A stretch of 64,000 nucleotides of DNA. It comes from Myxococcales bacterium (GTDB taxonomy: Bacteria; Myxococcota; UBA796; SXON01). Below the pieces are notes generated by a model. It searched no databases. It saw only the letters and a program-made list of their open reading frames with translations, and had not been told where the DNA came from. Every line of letters begins with the position of its first letter. The first letter of the stretch is position 1. The position numbers were made by a program, and so were the translations under genes. The stretch is taken from NCBI GenBank assembly GCA_009692585.1, contig SHYX01000025.1:5024-69023 (forward strand), given 5' to 3'. Positions 45,184 to 53,034 of this stretch are shown in pieces.

Positions 45184-46755
45184 ATGACCGAACCCAAGAG
45201 TCGTGTTTCCATTGCGGTGTTCCTGGCTTTGGCCGCCGCAGCGGGCGGGTGGTGGCTCTACTCGGGACTGGTCGCACGCAGCATCAGCACCGACGATGGC
45301 ATCTCGGTGCTGGCCGCCGACTCGATCATCAGGCACGGATGGCCACAGCTGCCATCGGGACTGATCTACAACCGGGCCTACCTCGCACACTACGCCCTCG
45401 CCGCATCCATCGCCACGGTAGGACGCAACGATCTGGGCCTGCTCCTTCCCGCCTGGCTCGCGAGTCTCGGCACCCAGATCCTGCTGTGGCGGGCTGGGCA
45501 GCGGATGTTCGGCGGGCCCTGGATTGGCCTGGCGGCGGCCGCATTGGTCGCGACCAGCGGCTGGCAGGCCTGGTACGCCGGCAGCCCGCGGATGTACGGT
45601 CTGTTGGGGTTCTTCGCCACGTGGACGGCCGTGGCCGCCTGGCGGGGGCTCGTGGAGGGGCAGGCGAGACACCAGACCGCGGCCCTGGTGGCGGCGGCGC
45701 TCGGGATCCAGGCCGAACGCGGCGCGGCGCTGGTCTTGTTCGCCGTAGTCCTGGCGGCGCTCGTGACCGAGCCGGGCGCGATCGGTCGGCGCACCGCACG
45801 CCTCTGGGGCCGGCTCCGCTTCGGCCCCGCGCAACTCGCCGGCCTCGCCGCCCTGGGGCTGTCGACGGGCCTGGCGCTATACAAGCCCACCGGGTCGTTG
45901 CGCCCCATCGTCGTCGAGGGCGGGAACATGCCCGAGTTCTTCTCGTTCTCCCTCTCGCCGCACCGTGCCGCGTCCCACCTCGCCGCCGTAGACGCCCTGT
46001 TCCCCTTCCTGCTCGTCGGCGTGATCGGGGCGTCGGTGGCGGCCCTACGCGGCCCTCGCTCGCTGCGCTTCGTGGTGGTGACCTTCTGGGCGGCCTTGCT
46101 CCCACTGCTGCTGCTGTCCAACATGACCGGGGAACGCGTCGTCCTGTTCCTGCTCCCGCTTGCGGCGTTGGCCGTGGCCGCGGCCGGGGCAGAACTGCTG
46201 GGGCCTCGGCGAGACGCGCGCCGGCTGCTCTCCGGAGCGGGGGTGGTCCTGGTGGCCCTCTTCGCCCGGTCGGCGGTGCTCGACGAGGCGCTCACCGCCA
46301 AGGGGCGCGCCACGCACGGGCGCGGGTCCTTCATCTGGCCGAACGACTCGAAGGAGGGTCGTCCGGGTACGGAGGCGGCTCTGGTGCGACTCCGCGCGCG
46401 GATGGCTCCGGACGATCAGGTGCTGTCCAGCAATCCGTGGACCACCGACTACTACCTTGGCCGTTCCGACGGGCTGGTGCGGCAGCGCTCCATCGCCGGC
46501 AAGCGGCACGTTCGCTTTGACGAGCGACGCGACGAGTACTTCGGCCTGCCCATCATCGACGACGAGGCCACGCTCGACGCCCTGCTCGCCGGCAGGCCGG
46601 CCGGTGCCGAAGCCTGGCTGGTCCGCGACTTCAAGGCGGACAGGTACTGGTCCAAGGACTTCTCGGCGACGATCGCGAGCCGCTTCGAAGAGGTGGACCA
46701 CGGCGGCGGCGTGCGCATCTACCGCGCGGTACAGCCGACAGCCGTCGCGGAGTAG
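45184..46755 (+). CDS. Polytopic membrane glycosyltransferase (PMT/ArnT-like GT-C)
   Basis: The 523-residue membrane protein has about ten to twelve hydrophobic segments followed by a soluble C-terminal domain of about 150 residues. The first periplasmic loop contains ARSISTDDGISVLAADSII and NRAYLAHYALAASIATVG, a layout with paired Asp residues used by protein-mannosyl- and ArnT-type transferases to bind polyprenyl-phosphate sugars. The ATG at 45184 follows copy B of the repeat by 70 bp. Its TAG stop shares its last base with the 3' end of rnpB on the opposite strand. Confidence 0.65.
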   Translation: MTEPKSRVSIAVFLALAAAAGGWWLYSGLVARSISTDDGISVLAADSIIRHGWPQLPSGLIYNRAYLAHYALAASIATVGRNDLGLLLPAWLASLGTQILLWRAGQRMFGGPWIGLAAAALVATSGWQAWYAGSPRMYGLLGFFATWTAVAAWRGLVEGQARHQTAALVAAALGIQAERGAALVLFAVVLAALVTEPGAIGRRTARLWGRLRFGPAQLAGLAALGLSTGLALYKPTGSLRPIVVEGGNMPEFFSFSLSPHRAASHLAAVDALFPFLLVGVIGASVAALRGPRSLRFVVVTFWAALLPLLLLSNMTGERVVLFLLPLAALAVAAAGAELLGPRRDARRLLSGAGVVLVALFARSAVLDEALTAKGRATHGRGSFIWPNDSKEGRPGTEAALVRLRARMAPDDQVLSSNPWTTDYYLGRSDGLVRQRSIAGKRHVRFDERRDEYFGLPIIDDEATLDALLAGRPAGAEAWLVRDFKADRYWSKDFSATIASRFEEVDHGGGVRIYRAVQPTAVAE

Positions 46756-47193
46756 GACGGAGGCATCGGTAAGCGGAGTTCTGTGCTCGCCCGCCGTTGC
46801 CGAGGGGCGAGTGGAAACCATTCCTCTAGGCCGACCGTCACCGGCCGGCTCGAGCCGCCAACCCGGACGTGAAGGCGGGCAGCCCTAGTCCTTATTTGGC
46901 GTTGCTCCCAAGGGGGTTTGCCTGGCCGACCCGATTACCCGGGCCGCCGGTGCGCTCTTGCCGCACCCTTTCAATCTCACCGGGCCGTTGCCGGCTCCCT
47001 GCCTCGCCGCGCCACGACCCGAAGGTTGAGCGAGGCAAGTTCGGCGCCGTGCCGAAGCACGTGCGGGCGTTCTGCTCTCTGTTGCACTTTCCTCCAGCTC
47101 ACGCTGACCAGGAGTTACCTGGCCTTGTGCCCTATGGAGCTCCGACTTTCCTCCCGCGCCGAAGCGCCGGCGGTTTCCTCGACACCTCCGTCC
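46755..47193 (-). ncRNA. rnpB: RNase P RNA (bacterial type A)
   Basis: On the minus strand the region holds the conserved blocks of rnpB in order. They are GAGGAAAGTCGGAGCTCC (P4 strand and CR I), GGAGGAAAGTGCAACAGAGA, GAAAGGGTGCGGCAAGAGCGC, GGCAAACCCCCTTGGGAGCA then CAAATAAGGAC, CTAGAGGAATGG and the 3' ACAGAACTCCGCTTACCGAT (P4 partner). The ends are set by the closing P1 helix, GGACGGAGG at the 5' end pairing with CCTCCGTCC at the 3' end, giving about 439 nt. It matures tRNA 5' ends. Its 3' end touches the stop codon of the glycosyltransferase gene. Antisense open frames across it are not genes. Confidence 0.95.
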
Positions 47194-47261
47194 CGGGGGG
47201 CGGATAACCCGACGGCGACGATCGGGAGGGCGCCAAGGAGGCGGCGCCATCCTCCGGTTGC

Positions 47262-47945
47262 ATGATATCGGATCGCCTCCCGGGGAACCTCGTGCTGTCC
47301 TTCCTGCTGTTGGCCGCCTGCGCGCCCGAGGTCGAATCCGAGCCCGGCGGCCGCGTCTGGAAGGAAACGGGCTGCGGCCGGTGGTCGGGCATCCAGAAGG
47401 ACCGCGCCTGGGACTACGCGTGGGTCGACAACACCGAGTGGTCCGGAACGTGGACGACGGAGGTGGGCCAGTTCGACGGGTCGACAGGCCGACTCACGAT
47501 GCAGGGCAACTTCGTCAACGCCAAGTTCAGTCGGGATTACACCGACACGCTGTTCTTCGAGTGCGACGGAGGGATGTGGCTGACCGGGGTGGAGTCGCAG
47601 TACGCCGGCGCCGATGCGAGCGGGACGTTCAGCGGCAGCAGCGTGACGCTGTACCCCGAGCCGGTGCTGGTGTGGCCGGCGGACGTCGCGCGGGGCGACG
47701 CCTGGGACGTGCACTACCTCGGCACGATCAGGGTCGACGACGGGGAGCCGGCCGCGGTCGACCGGACCGTGCACCACCAACTCGAGTCCCCCGCGCAGGT
47801 GACCGTCGCCGCCGGCGACTTCCGTGCCTTCGGCGTCCTCCAGACCACCGGCGAGGGCGACGCGGCCGTCGCAGAGACCGTCTGGGTACAACCCGAGATC
47901 GGCCTGGTGTCAGGCCCCGACTACGAGCTGACGGCGCTCCGGTAG
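47262..47945 (+). CDS. Lipoprotein of unknown function
   Basis: This 227-residue lipoprotein has a good signal (MISDRLPGNLVLSFLLLAAC, lipobox LAAC). The mature part is beta-rich with Trp-rich segments (GCGRWSGIQKDRAWDYAWVD, NTEWSGTWTTEV) and the C-terminal sequence VAAGDFRAFGVLQTTGEGDAAVAE, which resembles DUF3108-like or DUF4412-like outer-membrane-associated lipoproteins. The start lies 69 bp from the divergent rnpB 5' end, so both may use a shared promoter region. The stop is 4 bp before the first IDH-like gene, so they are probably one transcript. Confidence 0.7.
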   Translation: MISDRLPGNLVLSFLLLAACAPEVESEPGGRVWKETGCGRWSGIQKDRAWDYAWVDNTEWSGTWTTEVGQFDGSTGRLTMQGNFVNAKFSRDYTDTLFFECDGGMWLTGVESQYAGADASGTFSGSSVTLYPEPVLVWPADVARGDAWDVHYLGTIRVDDGEPAAVDRTVHHQLESPAQVTVAAGDFRAFGVLQTTGEGDAAVAETVWVQPEIGLVSGPDYELTALR

Positions 47946-47949
47946 ACCT

Positions 47950-48948
47950 ATGCGCTACCGCGTGACCCTCATCGAAGGCGACGGCATCGGCCCGGAGATC
48001 ACCTCCGCCACCTGCTGCATCCTCGCCGCCGCGGGCGCCCCCATCGACTGGGAACCCGCGCCGGCGGGCGGCGCCGCGATGGAGCAGTACGGCGTGCCGA
48101 TGCCCGACGTCACCCTCCACTCGATTCGCAACAATCGCCTGGGGCTGAAAGGCCCGCTGATGACGCCGAAAGGTGGCGGCTTCCGGTCGGCCAACGTCGC
48201 CCTCCGCCAGGAGCTCGACCTGTACGTGGGGCTGCGTCCGGTGCGCGCGCTCCCGAATGTTCCAGGCGCATGGGCAGGACTCGACCTGGTGCTCTTCCGC
48301 GAGAACACCGAGGACCTGTACGCCGGAATCGAGCACGAGGTCACGCCGGGCACGGTGGTGTCGATCAAGACCAGCACGCGCGCCGCCGGTCGTCGAATCG
48401 CCGAGTGGGCCTTCGAATACATGCGCTATCGCGGGCGCCGCCGCATCCACTGCTGTCAGAAGGCGGCGGTGAACCCCCTGGCCGACGGCGCCTTCCTCAA
48501 CGCCTTCCGCGATGTGGGCGCCGCCTACCCGTTCATCGAACAGCTCGACATGGGCGTCGACAGCCTGGCGCTGATGTTGCCATTGGATCCATCCCGATTC
48601 GACGTGCTCCTCCTCCAGAACCTCTACGGCGACATCCTGAGCGACCTCTGCGCCGGGCTGGCCGGAGGGCTCGGGGTGGTGCCGGGCGCGAACATCGGCG
48701 GCAACGCCGCCGTCTTCGAGGCCGTCCATGGCACGGCGCCGGACATCGCCGGGCAGGGGAAGGCCAACCCCCTGGCGCTCCTGCTCTCGGCGAACATGCT
48801 CCTCGAGCACGTGGGCGAGTGGAAGATCGCCTCGAAGATCGAGCGCGCCGTGCTCGACGTGCTGCAAGCGGGGCGCCACCTCACCGGCGATCTCGGTGGG
48901 AAAGCCGGCACCGACGAGTTCGCCGCGGCGGTCATCGATGCCTTGTAG
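47950..48948 (+). CDS. NAD-dependent isocitrate dehydrogenase-like, catalytic-type subunit
   Basis: This 332-residue beta-decarboxylating dehydrogenase shows the substrate motif SANVALRQELDLYVGLRPVR (Ser-x-Asn-x3-Arg, with the Arg that bind isocitrate), GDGIGPEIT and VLFRENTEDLYAGIEH (Asn/Glu/Tyr of NAD-IDH). It also has NLYGDILSDLCAGLAGGLGV, carrying the two Mg-binding Asp, and AVFEAVHGTAPDIAGQGKANP, the adenine-binding loop. The Arg-Pro-Val-Arg and the tandem partner gene suggest isocitrate dehydrogenase rather than isopropylmalate dehydrogenase. Homoisocitrate dehydrogenase is an alternative. It oxidises isocitrate to 2-oxoglutarate with NAD. It overlaps no gene and is 6 bp from its partner. 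Confidence 0.85.
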   Translation: MRYRVTLIEGDGIGPEITSATCCILAAAGAPIDWEPAPAGGAAMEQYGVPMPDVTLHSIRNNRLGLKGPLMTPKGGGFRSANVALRQELDLYVGLRPVRALPNVPGAWAGLDLVLFRENTEDLYAGIEHEVTPGTVVSIKTSTRAAGRRIAEWAFEYMRYRGRRRIHCCQKAAVNPLADGAFLNAFRDVGAAYPFIEQLDMGVDSLALMLPLDPSRFDVLLLQNLYGDILSDLCAGLAGGLGVVPGANIGGNAAVFEAVHGTAPDIAGQGKANPLALLLSANMLLEHVGEWKIASKIERAVLDVLQAGRHLTGDLGGKAGTDEFAAAVIDAL

Positions 48949-48954
48949 GAGCGC

Positions 48955-49911
48955 GTGATGGAGGTGACCCTCATCCCCGGCAGCGGCGTGGGCGTGCAGA
49001 TCACCGAGGTGGTGCGCGCTGCGGTTGCGCGCGTCGGGGCCGACGTCACCTGGGACGAGCAGAACGAGCCCGAGGCGGCGCTGGCCTCGGCGCGGCGCAC
49101 CGGGCTGGTGCTCAAAGGCAAGTGGATCGCCACCATCGAGGTGGGTCGGCTCCCGCCCACCGTCGCGCTCCGACGCGCGCTCGGCATCCACACCATCGTG
49201 CGTCATGTACAGAACGTGCCCGGTCTGCCGGCGCGCGCCCAGGGCGTGGACATCACCATCTTTCGCGAGGCCAGCGAAGACATCTACGCCGGCTTCGAGC
49301 ACCGGTCGGCAGAGGGCGTCTTCGAGACGGTGAAGGTCACCACCCGCGCCGCCTGCGAGCGCATCCACCGGTCTGCATTCGCGTGGGCGCGCGCCCAGGG
49401 CCGGAGGCGCGTCACCACCGTGCACAAGGCCAACATCCTGAAGAAATCGGACGGCATGTTTCTATCCGTCGGTCGCGAGATCGCGGGTGAATTCGCGGAG
49501 CTCACTCACGACGACGTCATCGTCGACGCGTTGTGCATGCAGCTCATCCGCAAGCCGCAGGCCTTCGACGTGCTGGTGGCCGGGAACCTCTTCGGCGACA
49601 TCGTCAGCGACTGCGCCGCGGGCATGGCTGGTGGGGTCACGGTCGCGTGCGGAATCGGCTACGGCCCAGGGGTGACCGTCTTCGAGAGCCCGCACGGCAC
49701 CACGGTCGAGCTGGTCGGGCCCGACGGCGCCAACCCCTACCCGATGCTGGGCCTGGCCGTCGACCTGCTTCGGCAGGGCGGCCAGGATGCCGCCGCCACC
49801 GCGCTCCGGGCGGCGTGTGTCGGCGCGCTCCAGGCGGGGAAACACTCCCCGGACATGGGCGGCACCGCCGGATGTTCGGCCATCCGGGACGCAGTGCTCG
49901 AGCGCCTGTGA
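48955..49911 (+). CDS. NAD-isocitrate dehydrogenase-like, probable regulatory subunit
   Basis: This 318-residue paralogue of the preceding gene has the same fold. The substrate motif Ser-x-Asn-x2-Leu-Arg is lost (PPTVALRRALGIHTIVRHVQ replaces it), while the Mg-binding NLFGDIVSDCAAGMAGGV remains. The segment VDITIFREASEDIYAGFEHR and ARAQGRRRVTTVHKANILKK resemble the mitochondrial IDH3 beta/gamma regulatory subunits. In that enzyme the second subunit binds AMP or citrate and does not turn over substrate. The same division of labour is inferred here. It overlaps the next gene by one base (TGATG). Confidence 0.75.
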   Translation: MMEVTLIPGSGVGVQITEVVRAAVARVGADVTWDEQNEPEAALASARRTGLVLKGKWIATIEVGRLPPTVALRRALGIHTIVRHVQNVPGLPARAQGVDITIFREASEDIYAGFEHRSAEGVFETVKVTTRAACERIHRSAFAWARAQGRRRVTTVHKANILKKSDGMFLSVGREIAGEFAELTHDDVIVDALCMQLIRKPQAFDVLVAGNLFGDIVSDCAAGMAGGVTVACGIGYGPGVTVFESPHGTTVELVGPDGANPYPMLGLAVDLLRQGGQDAAATALRAACVGALQAGKHSPDMGGTAGCSAIRDAVLERL

Positions 49912-50759
49912 TGATGGTGCCGCGAGGCTGGTTTCGCGCCGTCGCGATCGAGTGCGCGCGGAGCAGCTTCCCTCCCGACGAACCTGGGGTGCTGCGCGCC
50001 GTCGCCGGGGTGGCCTGGCGGCTCGAGTACCGGCTTCGTGCCCGTCGGGCCGCCGCCTTCGTCGCTGAAGCCCGGCGTAGTCTGGGCGCCGGCGTCCGCG
50101 CCGCCGAAGGCGTCGCGCACGAAGCCCACGACACCGACCTCCAGCGCCGCCTGGAAGAGTTGGTGCTCGGTCGCGTCGAGCCGGAGTGGTTCGCCCGCTA
50201 CGCCGCCCTCGATGGTGTGGCGGCGGATGAGCCGGCCTGCTTCGTCGCGCTCGGCGCGCCCCACCCGCTCATCGGCGTCCATGCGCTCGCGCTGGCCCGG
50301 CCCGGCCTGCTTGCCCTCCATCCGGCGCCCCCCGCGCCTCCTGACGAGCCCCGCGCCGACCGTTGGCTCCGCACCCGCTTCGCCACGCTCCGCCACGCCC
50401 TTCCAGTCGAGTGGTCTTCCGACCCCGAGCACGCGGCCACCGCGCTGGCGGCGGGTCGATCCGTGCACGCGGTGCTGACCCGCGCCGACGATGGCGCCGT
50501 CGGGGACCTGGAGGCAGCGCTCGCCGCCGGCCTCGTGCTCGGGCGACCGCTGCACGCGTTTGTCGCCACCCTCGGTGCGGCGCCGCTGCGGCTGCTGCTG
50601 GTCCACCGCGAACGCGACAAGCGCTGGCGTGTCGAGGCCACCGAGCCGGTGACGCCCGAGCAGATCGTGCCCCGCTTCGCCCAACACATCCGCCGCTGGC
50701 CCGGTCAGACGCTCCCCTGGTTGTGCGGGCGCGTTGACGGTGGGGACGCACCGCATTAG
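49911..50759 (+). CDS. Lysophospholipid/lauroyl acyltransferase-like protein
   Basis: This 282-residue protein has the general layout of LpxL/HtrB-type LPLAT acyltransferases: a helical N-terminus ([17 protein letters not shown]), a central alpha/beta region ([20 protein letters not shown]) and a C-terminal [18 protein letters not shown] resembling the end of lipid A acyltransferases. I could not find the canonical His-x4-Asp/Glu catalytic motif, so activity is doubtful. Two ATG codons (49911, 49914) start the frame right at the IDH stop. It lies between the IDH pair and rpmG in one plus-strand run. Confidence 0.4.
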   Translation: MMVPRGWFRAVAIECARSSFPPDEPGVLRAVAGVAWRLEYRLRARRAAAFVAEARRSLGAGVRAAEGVAHEAHDTDLQRRLEELVLGRVEPEWFARYAALDGVAADEPACFVALGAPHPLIGVHALALARPGLLALHPAPPAPPDEPRADRWLRTRFATLRHALPVEWSSDPEHAATALAAGRSVHAVLTRADDGAVGDLEAALAAGLVLGRPLHAFVATLGAAPLRLLLVHRERDKRWRVEATEPVTPEQIVPRFAQHIRRWPGQTLPWLCGRVDGGDAPH

Positions 50760-50788
50760 CCGGCGGGCCTCTCGTCTCGGAGTCGAAC

Positions 50789-50977
50789 ATGGCCAAGAAA
50801 AAGGCGCTGGGCCGCACCACCATCTTCGTGGAGTGCACCACCTGCCGTGAAAGCGGAATCCCCGGGGTCAGCCGCTACGCGACCCAGAAGAACAAGAAGA
50901 ACACTTCGGCCCGTCTGGAGCTCAAGAAGTTCTGCCGGTTCGAACGCAAGGTCACCCCGCACAAAGAAACCAAGTAG
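50789..50977 (+). CDS. rpmG: 50S ribosomal protein L33
   Basis: A 62-residue zinc-ribbon-type ribosomal protein of the 50S subunit. It begins [20 protein letters not shown] and ends [15 protein letters not shown], with the strongly basic [16 protein letters not shown] core of L33. The first Cys pair (ECTTC) is intact, while the second pair is reduced to a single Cys (CRFE instead of CPxC), so zinc binding is likely weakened or lost. Cys-lacking forms are common in bacteria. A ribosome-binding site lies before the ATG (spacing about 7). No terminator is evident; the next gene converges. Confidence 0.95.
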   Translation: MAKKKALGRTTIFVECTTCRESGIPGVSRYATQKNKKNTSARLELKKFCRFERKVTPHKETK

Positions 50978-50980
50978 CCG

Positions 50981-51667
50981 TCACGGCTTCTTGGTAGGGC
51001 GTCGCCGGGCGGTCAACAGAGCCCACAGCCCCAGTGCGCTCCCGGCACAGCCGGCCTGACCCGCCTCGTCGGCGTCCGGCTCGGCGGTGGCGGCGGAGCC
51101 GTCGCAGTCCTGGTCGATGGTGTCTCCGCGGGTGTCGGCCGCCCCTGGGTGCACGGCGCCGTCGGCATCGTCGCAGTCGTCGCCGCCCACCCGCGTGGTG
51201 ACAAAGCCGTCGTCATCGGCGTCGTAGTCGTCGTCGTCCGCGCAGTCGGCGTCGACCCCGTCGTAGGGCGCGTCCGCGGCATCGGGGTGGGTGGTGTAGG
51301 CGAGATCGTCGCAGTCATCACCCCCGTACCCGGCCGCCTGGTGACCATCGCCGTCGGCATCGAAGTCGTCGTTGCCGCGGCAGTCGGCGTCGACGCCGTC
51401 GTACCATACGTCGGTCGCGTCGGGCCGGATGGCGGCGTGGGCGTCGTCGCAGTCCAGACCGCCGTACTCGCTCGCGGCGTAGCCGTCGCCATCGGCGTCG
51501 TAGTCGTCGTCGCCCGCGCAGTCCGCGTCCACCCCGTCGTACCACGCGTCCAGCGCGTCGGGATGCACGGCGCCATCGGCGTCGTCGCAGTCCTCGGGCG
51601 GGGCCCACCCATCGCCGTCGGCATCGGTCGAGGCCAGGGCGACGGCGACGAGGGCGAACAGCAGCAT
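50981..51667 (-). CDS. Exported protein with 'DCDD' calcium-type repeats and MYXO-CTERM-like tail
   Basis: The ATG at 51667 gives 228 residues with a short signal peptide (MLLFALVAVALAS). About five near-identical repeats follow, each of the form DADGDGY…GGDDCDD…HPDA.D..YDGVDADC. The alternating Asp and paired Cys suggest calcium binding with disulfides, and Trp/Tyr-Asp-Gly-Val-Asp closes each unit. The C-terminus, AGCAGSALGLWALLTARRR, fits the MYXO-CTERM sorting pattern: a Gly-Cys, a hydrophobic helix and a basic end. It converges on rpmG, with 3 bp between the stops. Internal repeats make the DNA itself repetitive. Confidence 0.8.
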   Translation of the reverse strand: MLLFALVAVALASTDADGDGWAPPEDCDDADGAVHPDALDAWYDGVDADCAGDDDYDADGDGYAASEYGGLDCDDAHAAIRPDATDVWYDGVDADCRGNDDFDADGDGHQAAGYGGDDCDDLAYTTHPDAADAPYDGVDADCADDDDYDADDDGFVTTRVGGDDCDDADGAVHPGAADTRGDTIDQDCDGSAATAEPDADEAGQAGCAGSALGLWALLTARRRPTKKP

Positions 51668-51806
51668 GGGCGTCAGAGTGTAGCCGTGAGCAGGGCGAGT
51701 CGCCTGCCGGCAGCCATGCCCCCCGAAAAGTGACACCTGCATGGTCACGCCGCGGGACGCGCGCCGAACACGGGACCCGTGCCACACTGTTTTCGTGGAG
51801 GCTTCC

Positions 51807-52064
51807 GTGAACCTGACCGTCGTTATCGATGACCACGTCCTCACAGGGGCGAGGATCCGGGCGCTGCAAGAAGGCACCTCGGTGAATGCGGTCGTCCGCG
51901 CGCGGCTGGAGGAGTACGCGTCACAGGGCAACTCACCGGAGGCGAGGGTCCGCGGGTGGGAGGAACTGTGGACCAAGGCTGCTTCCCTTCCCGAGGCGGA
52001 GGGCGAGCGAGACCTGCGGCCCTGGAAGCGGGAGGACGCCTATGACCGGAAAGTGTTTCGTTGA
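51807..52064 (+). CDS. VapB-like antitoxin (ribbon-helix-helix type)
   Basis: This 85-residue protein has an N-terminal DNA-binding beta-helix-helix (NLTVVIDDHVLTGARIRALQ), then GTSVNAVVRARLEEYA, which fits antitoxins with the 'V(I/V)D…L..AR..A...GTS.N..VR..L..Y' pattern. A ribosome-binding site GGAGG (51797-51801) precedes the GTG at 51807; the longer frame to 51741 is less likely. Its 3' end overlaps a PIN-domain start by 23 bp, the usual layout of vapBC operons. The toxin gene is truncated, so this may be an orphan antitoxin. Confidence 0.7.
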   Translation: MNLTVVIDDHVLTGARIRALQEGTSVNAVVRARLEEYASQGNSPEARVRGWEELWTKAASLPEAEGERDLRPWKREDAYDRKVFR

Positions 52065-52215
52065 CACCAACGTCCTTTTGTACAGCTTCGACCGCCGTGA
52101 ACCTCAAAAATGTGCCGCCGCGTGCACGCTCATTCGCGGACTCGAATCGGACTCAAGCCTCGTCGTGAGCACCCAGGTGCTCCATGAATTCTACGTCGCG
52201 TCGTCAATCCGTTCG
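52042..52215 (+). pseudogene. Truncated VapC-type PIN-domain toxin
   Basis: ATG 52042 opens MTGKCFVDTNVLLYSFDRRE, carrying the first PIN-domain Asp. QKCAAACTLIRGLESDS and LVVSTQVLHEFYVASS follow, with the conserved Glu. The family consensus ends there at about residue 55; the remaining two thirds, including the last two acidic ligands, are absent. The frame continues without a stop straight into sequence antisense to the nitrilase gene. The PIN-domain toxin ribonuclease can no longer be made. The break lies within about 52195-52215, next to the nitrilase stop. Confidence 0.7.
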
Positions 52216-52221
52216 AGTAGC

Positions 52222-53025
52222 TCAAAACCGCCGATGCTCCCCCACCGGCATCCCCCGGCGCACCGCGGCCACCCGGTCGCGATCGACCTCACCGAACACC
52301 ACGCCCTCGCCGTCGACGCAGTCGGCCAGCACCGTGCCCCACGGGTCCACGATGAGGCTGTGGCCGTAACTGTGCCGTCCGGGGCCATGTGGACCCTCCT
52401 GGCCGGGCGCCAAGACGTAGGCCTGGGTTTCGATCGCCCGCGCCCGCAGAAGCGCGTGCCAATGGTCGCGGCCCGTCGTGAGCGTGAATGCGCTCGGTAC
52501 GCTGATCAGCTCGGCGCCAGCGTCCACGAGGCGGCGGTACAACTCCGGGAAGCGCAGGTCGTAGCAGATAGTCAGACCCAGGCGGCCGACGGGGGTGTCG
52601 GCGACGACGACCTCGGCGCCAGGGGCGACGTGCCCGCTCTCGCGGAAGTGGGTGCCGTCGGCGAGGTCGATGTCGAAGAGGTGGAGCTTGCGGTAGTACG
52701 CGACGAGGGTGCCGGCGCGGTCGTAGAGGACGGAGGTGTTGTGACAGCGGCTGGGGTCGGTGGCGCAGGCTTCGGCCACGCTTCCCACCAGGAGCCACAC
52801 GCCGTGGCGTCTGGCGACCGCTGCCAGCGCGCGGTGCGTCGGGCCGTCCAGGGGCTCGGCCAAGGCGACCTTGCGCTCCGGCGACGTGAGCAGCGTGGTG
52901 TTTTCCGGGGTGGCGACGAGGATCGCACCGCCGGCCGCCGCCTGCCCCACCCAGTGGTCCACCCTCGCCAGGTTGGCGGCGATGTCGGGACCGGAACGGA
53001 GCTGGACGCAGGCGACGAGGGGCAT
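52222..53025 (-). CDS. Carbon-nitrogen hydrolase (nitrilase superfamily, Nit1/amidase-like)
   Basis: This 267-residue protein has the Glu-Lys-Cys catalytic triad in family context: VATPENTTLLTSPE (Glu about 42), YYRKLHLFDIDL (Lys about 112) and GLTICYDLRFPELYRRLV (Cys about 153). The length and the last motif resemble Nit1-type omega-amidases and deaminated-glutathione amidases, which repair oxidised or mis-transaminated metabolites. The substrate is not certain. It is the last gene of a nine-gene minus-strand run, 9 bp after the monooxygenase-like gene, and ends where the truncated VapC is found. Confidence 0.87.
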   Translation of the reverse strand: MPLVACVQLRSGPDIAANLARVDHWVGQAAAGGAILVATPENTTLLTSPERKVALAEPLDGPTHRALAAVARRHGVWLLVGSVAEACATDPSRCHNTSVLYDRAGTLVAYYRKLHLFDIDLADGTHFRESGHVAPGAEVVVADTPVGRLGLTICYDLRFPELYRRLVDAGAELISVPSAFTLTTGRDHWHALLRARAIETQAYVLAPGQEGPHGPGRHSYGHSLIVDPWGTVLADCVDGEGVVFGEVDRDRVAAVRRGMPVGEHRRF

Positions 53026-53034
53026 TGGCGCCGA

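Noticed and set aside
46869..47207. Several short open frames on both strands
   Set aside because: They lie within rnpB, whose conserved RNA blocks and P1 helix explain the sequence.
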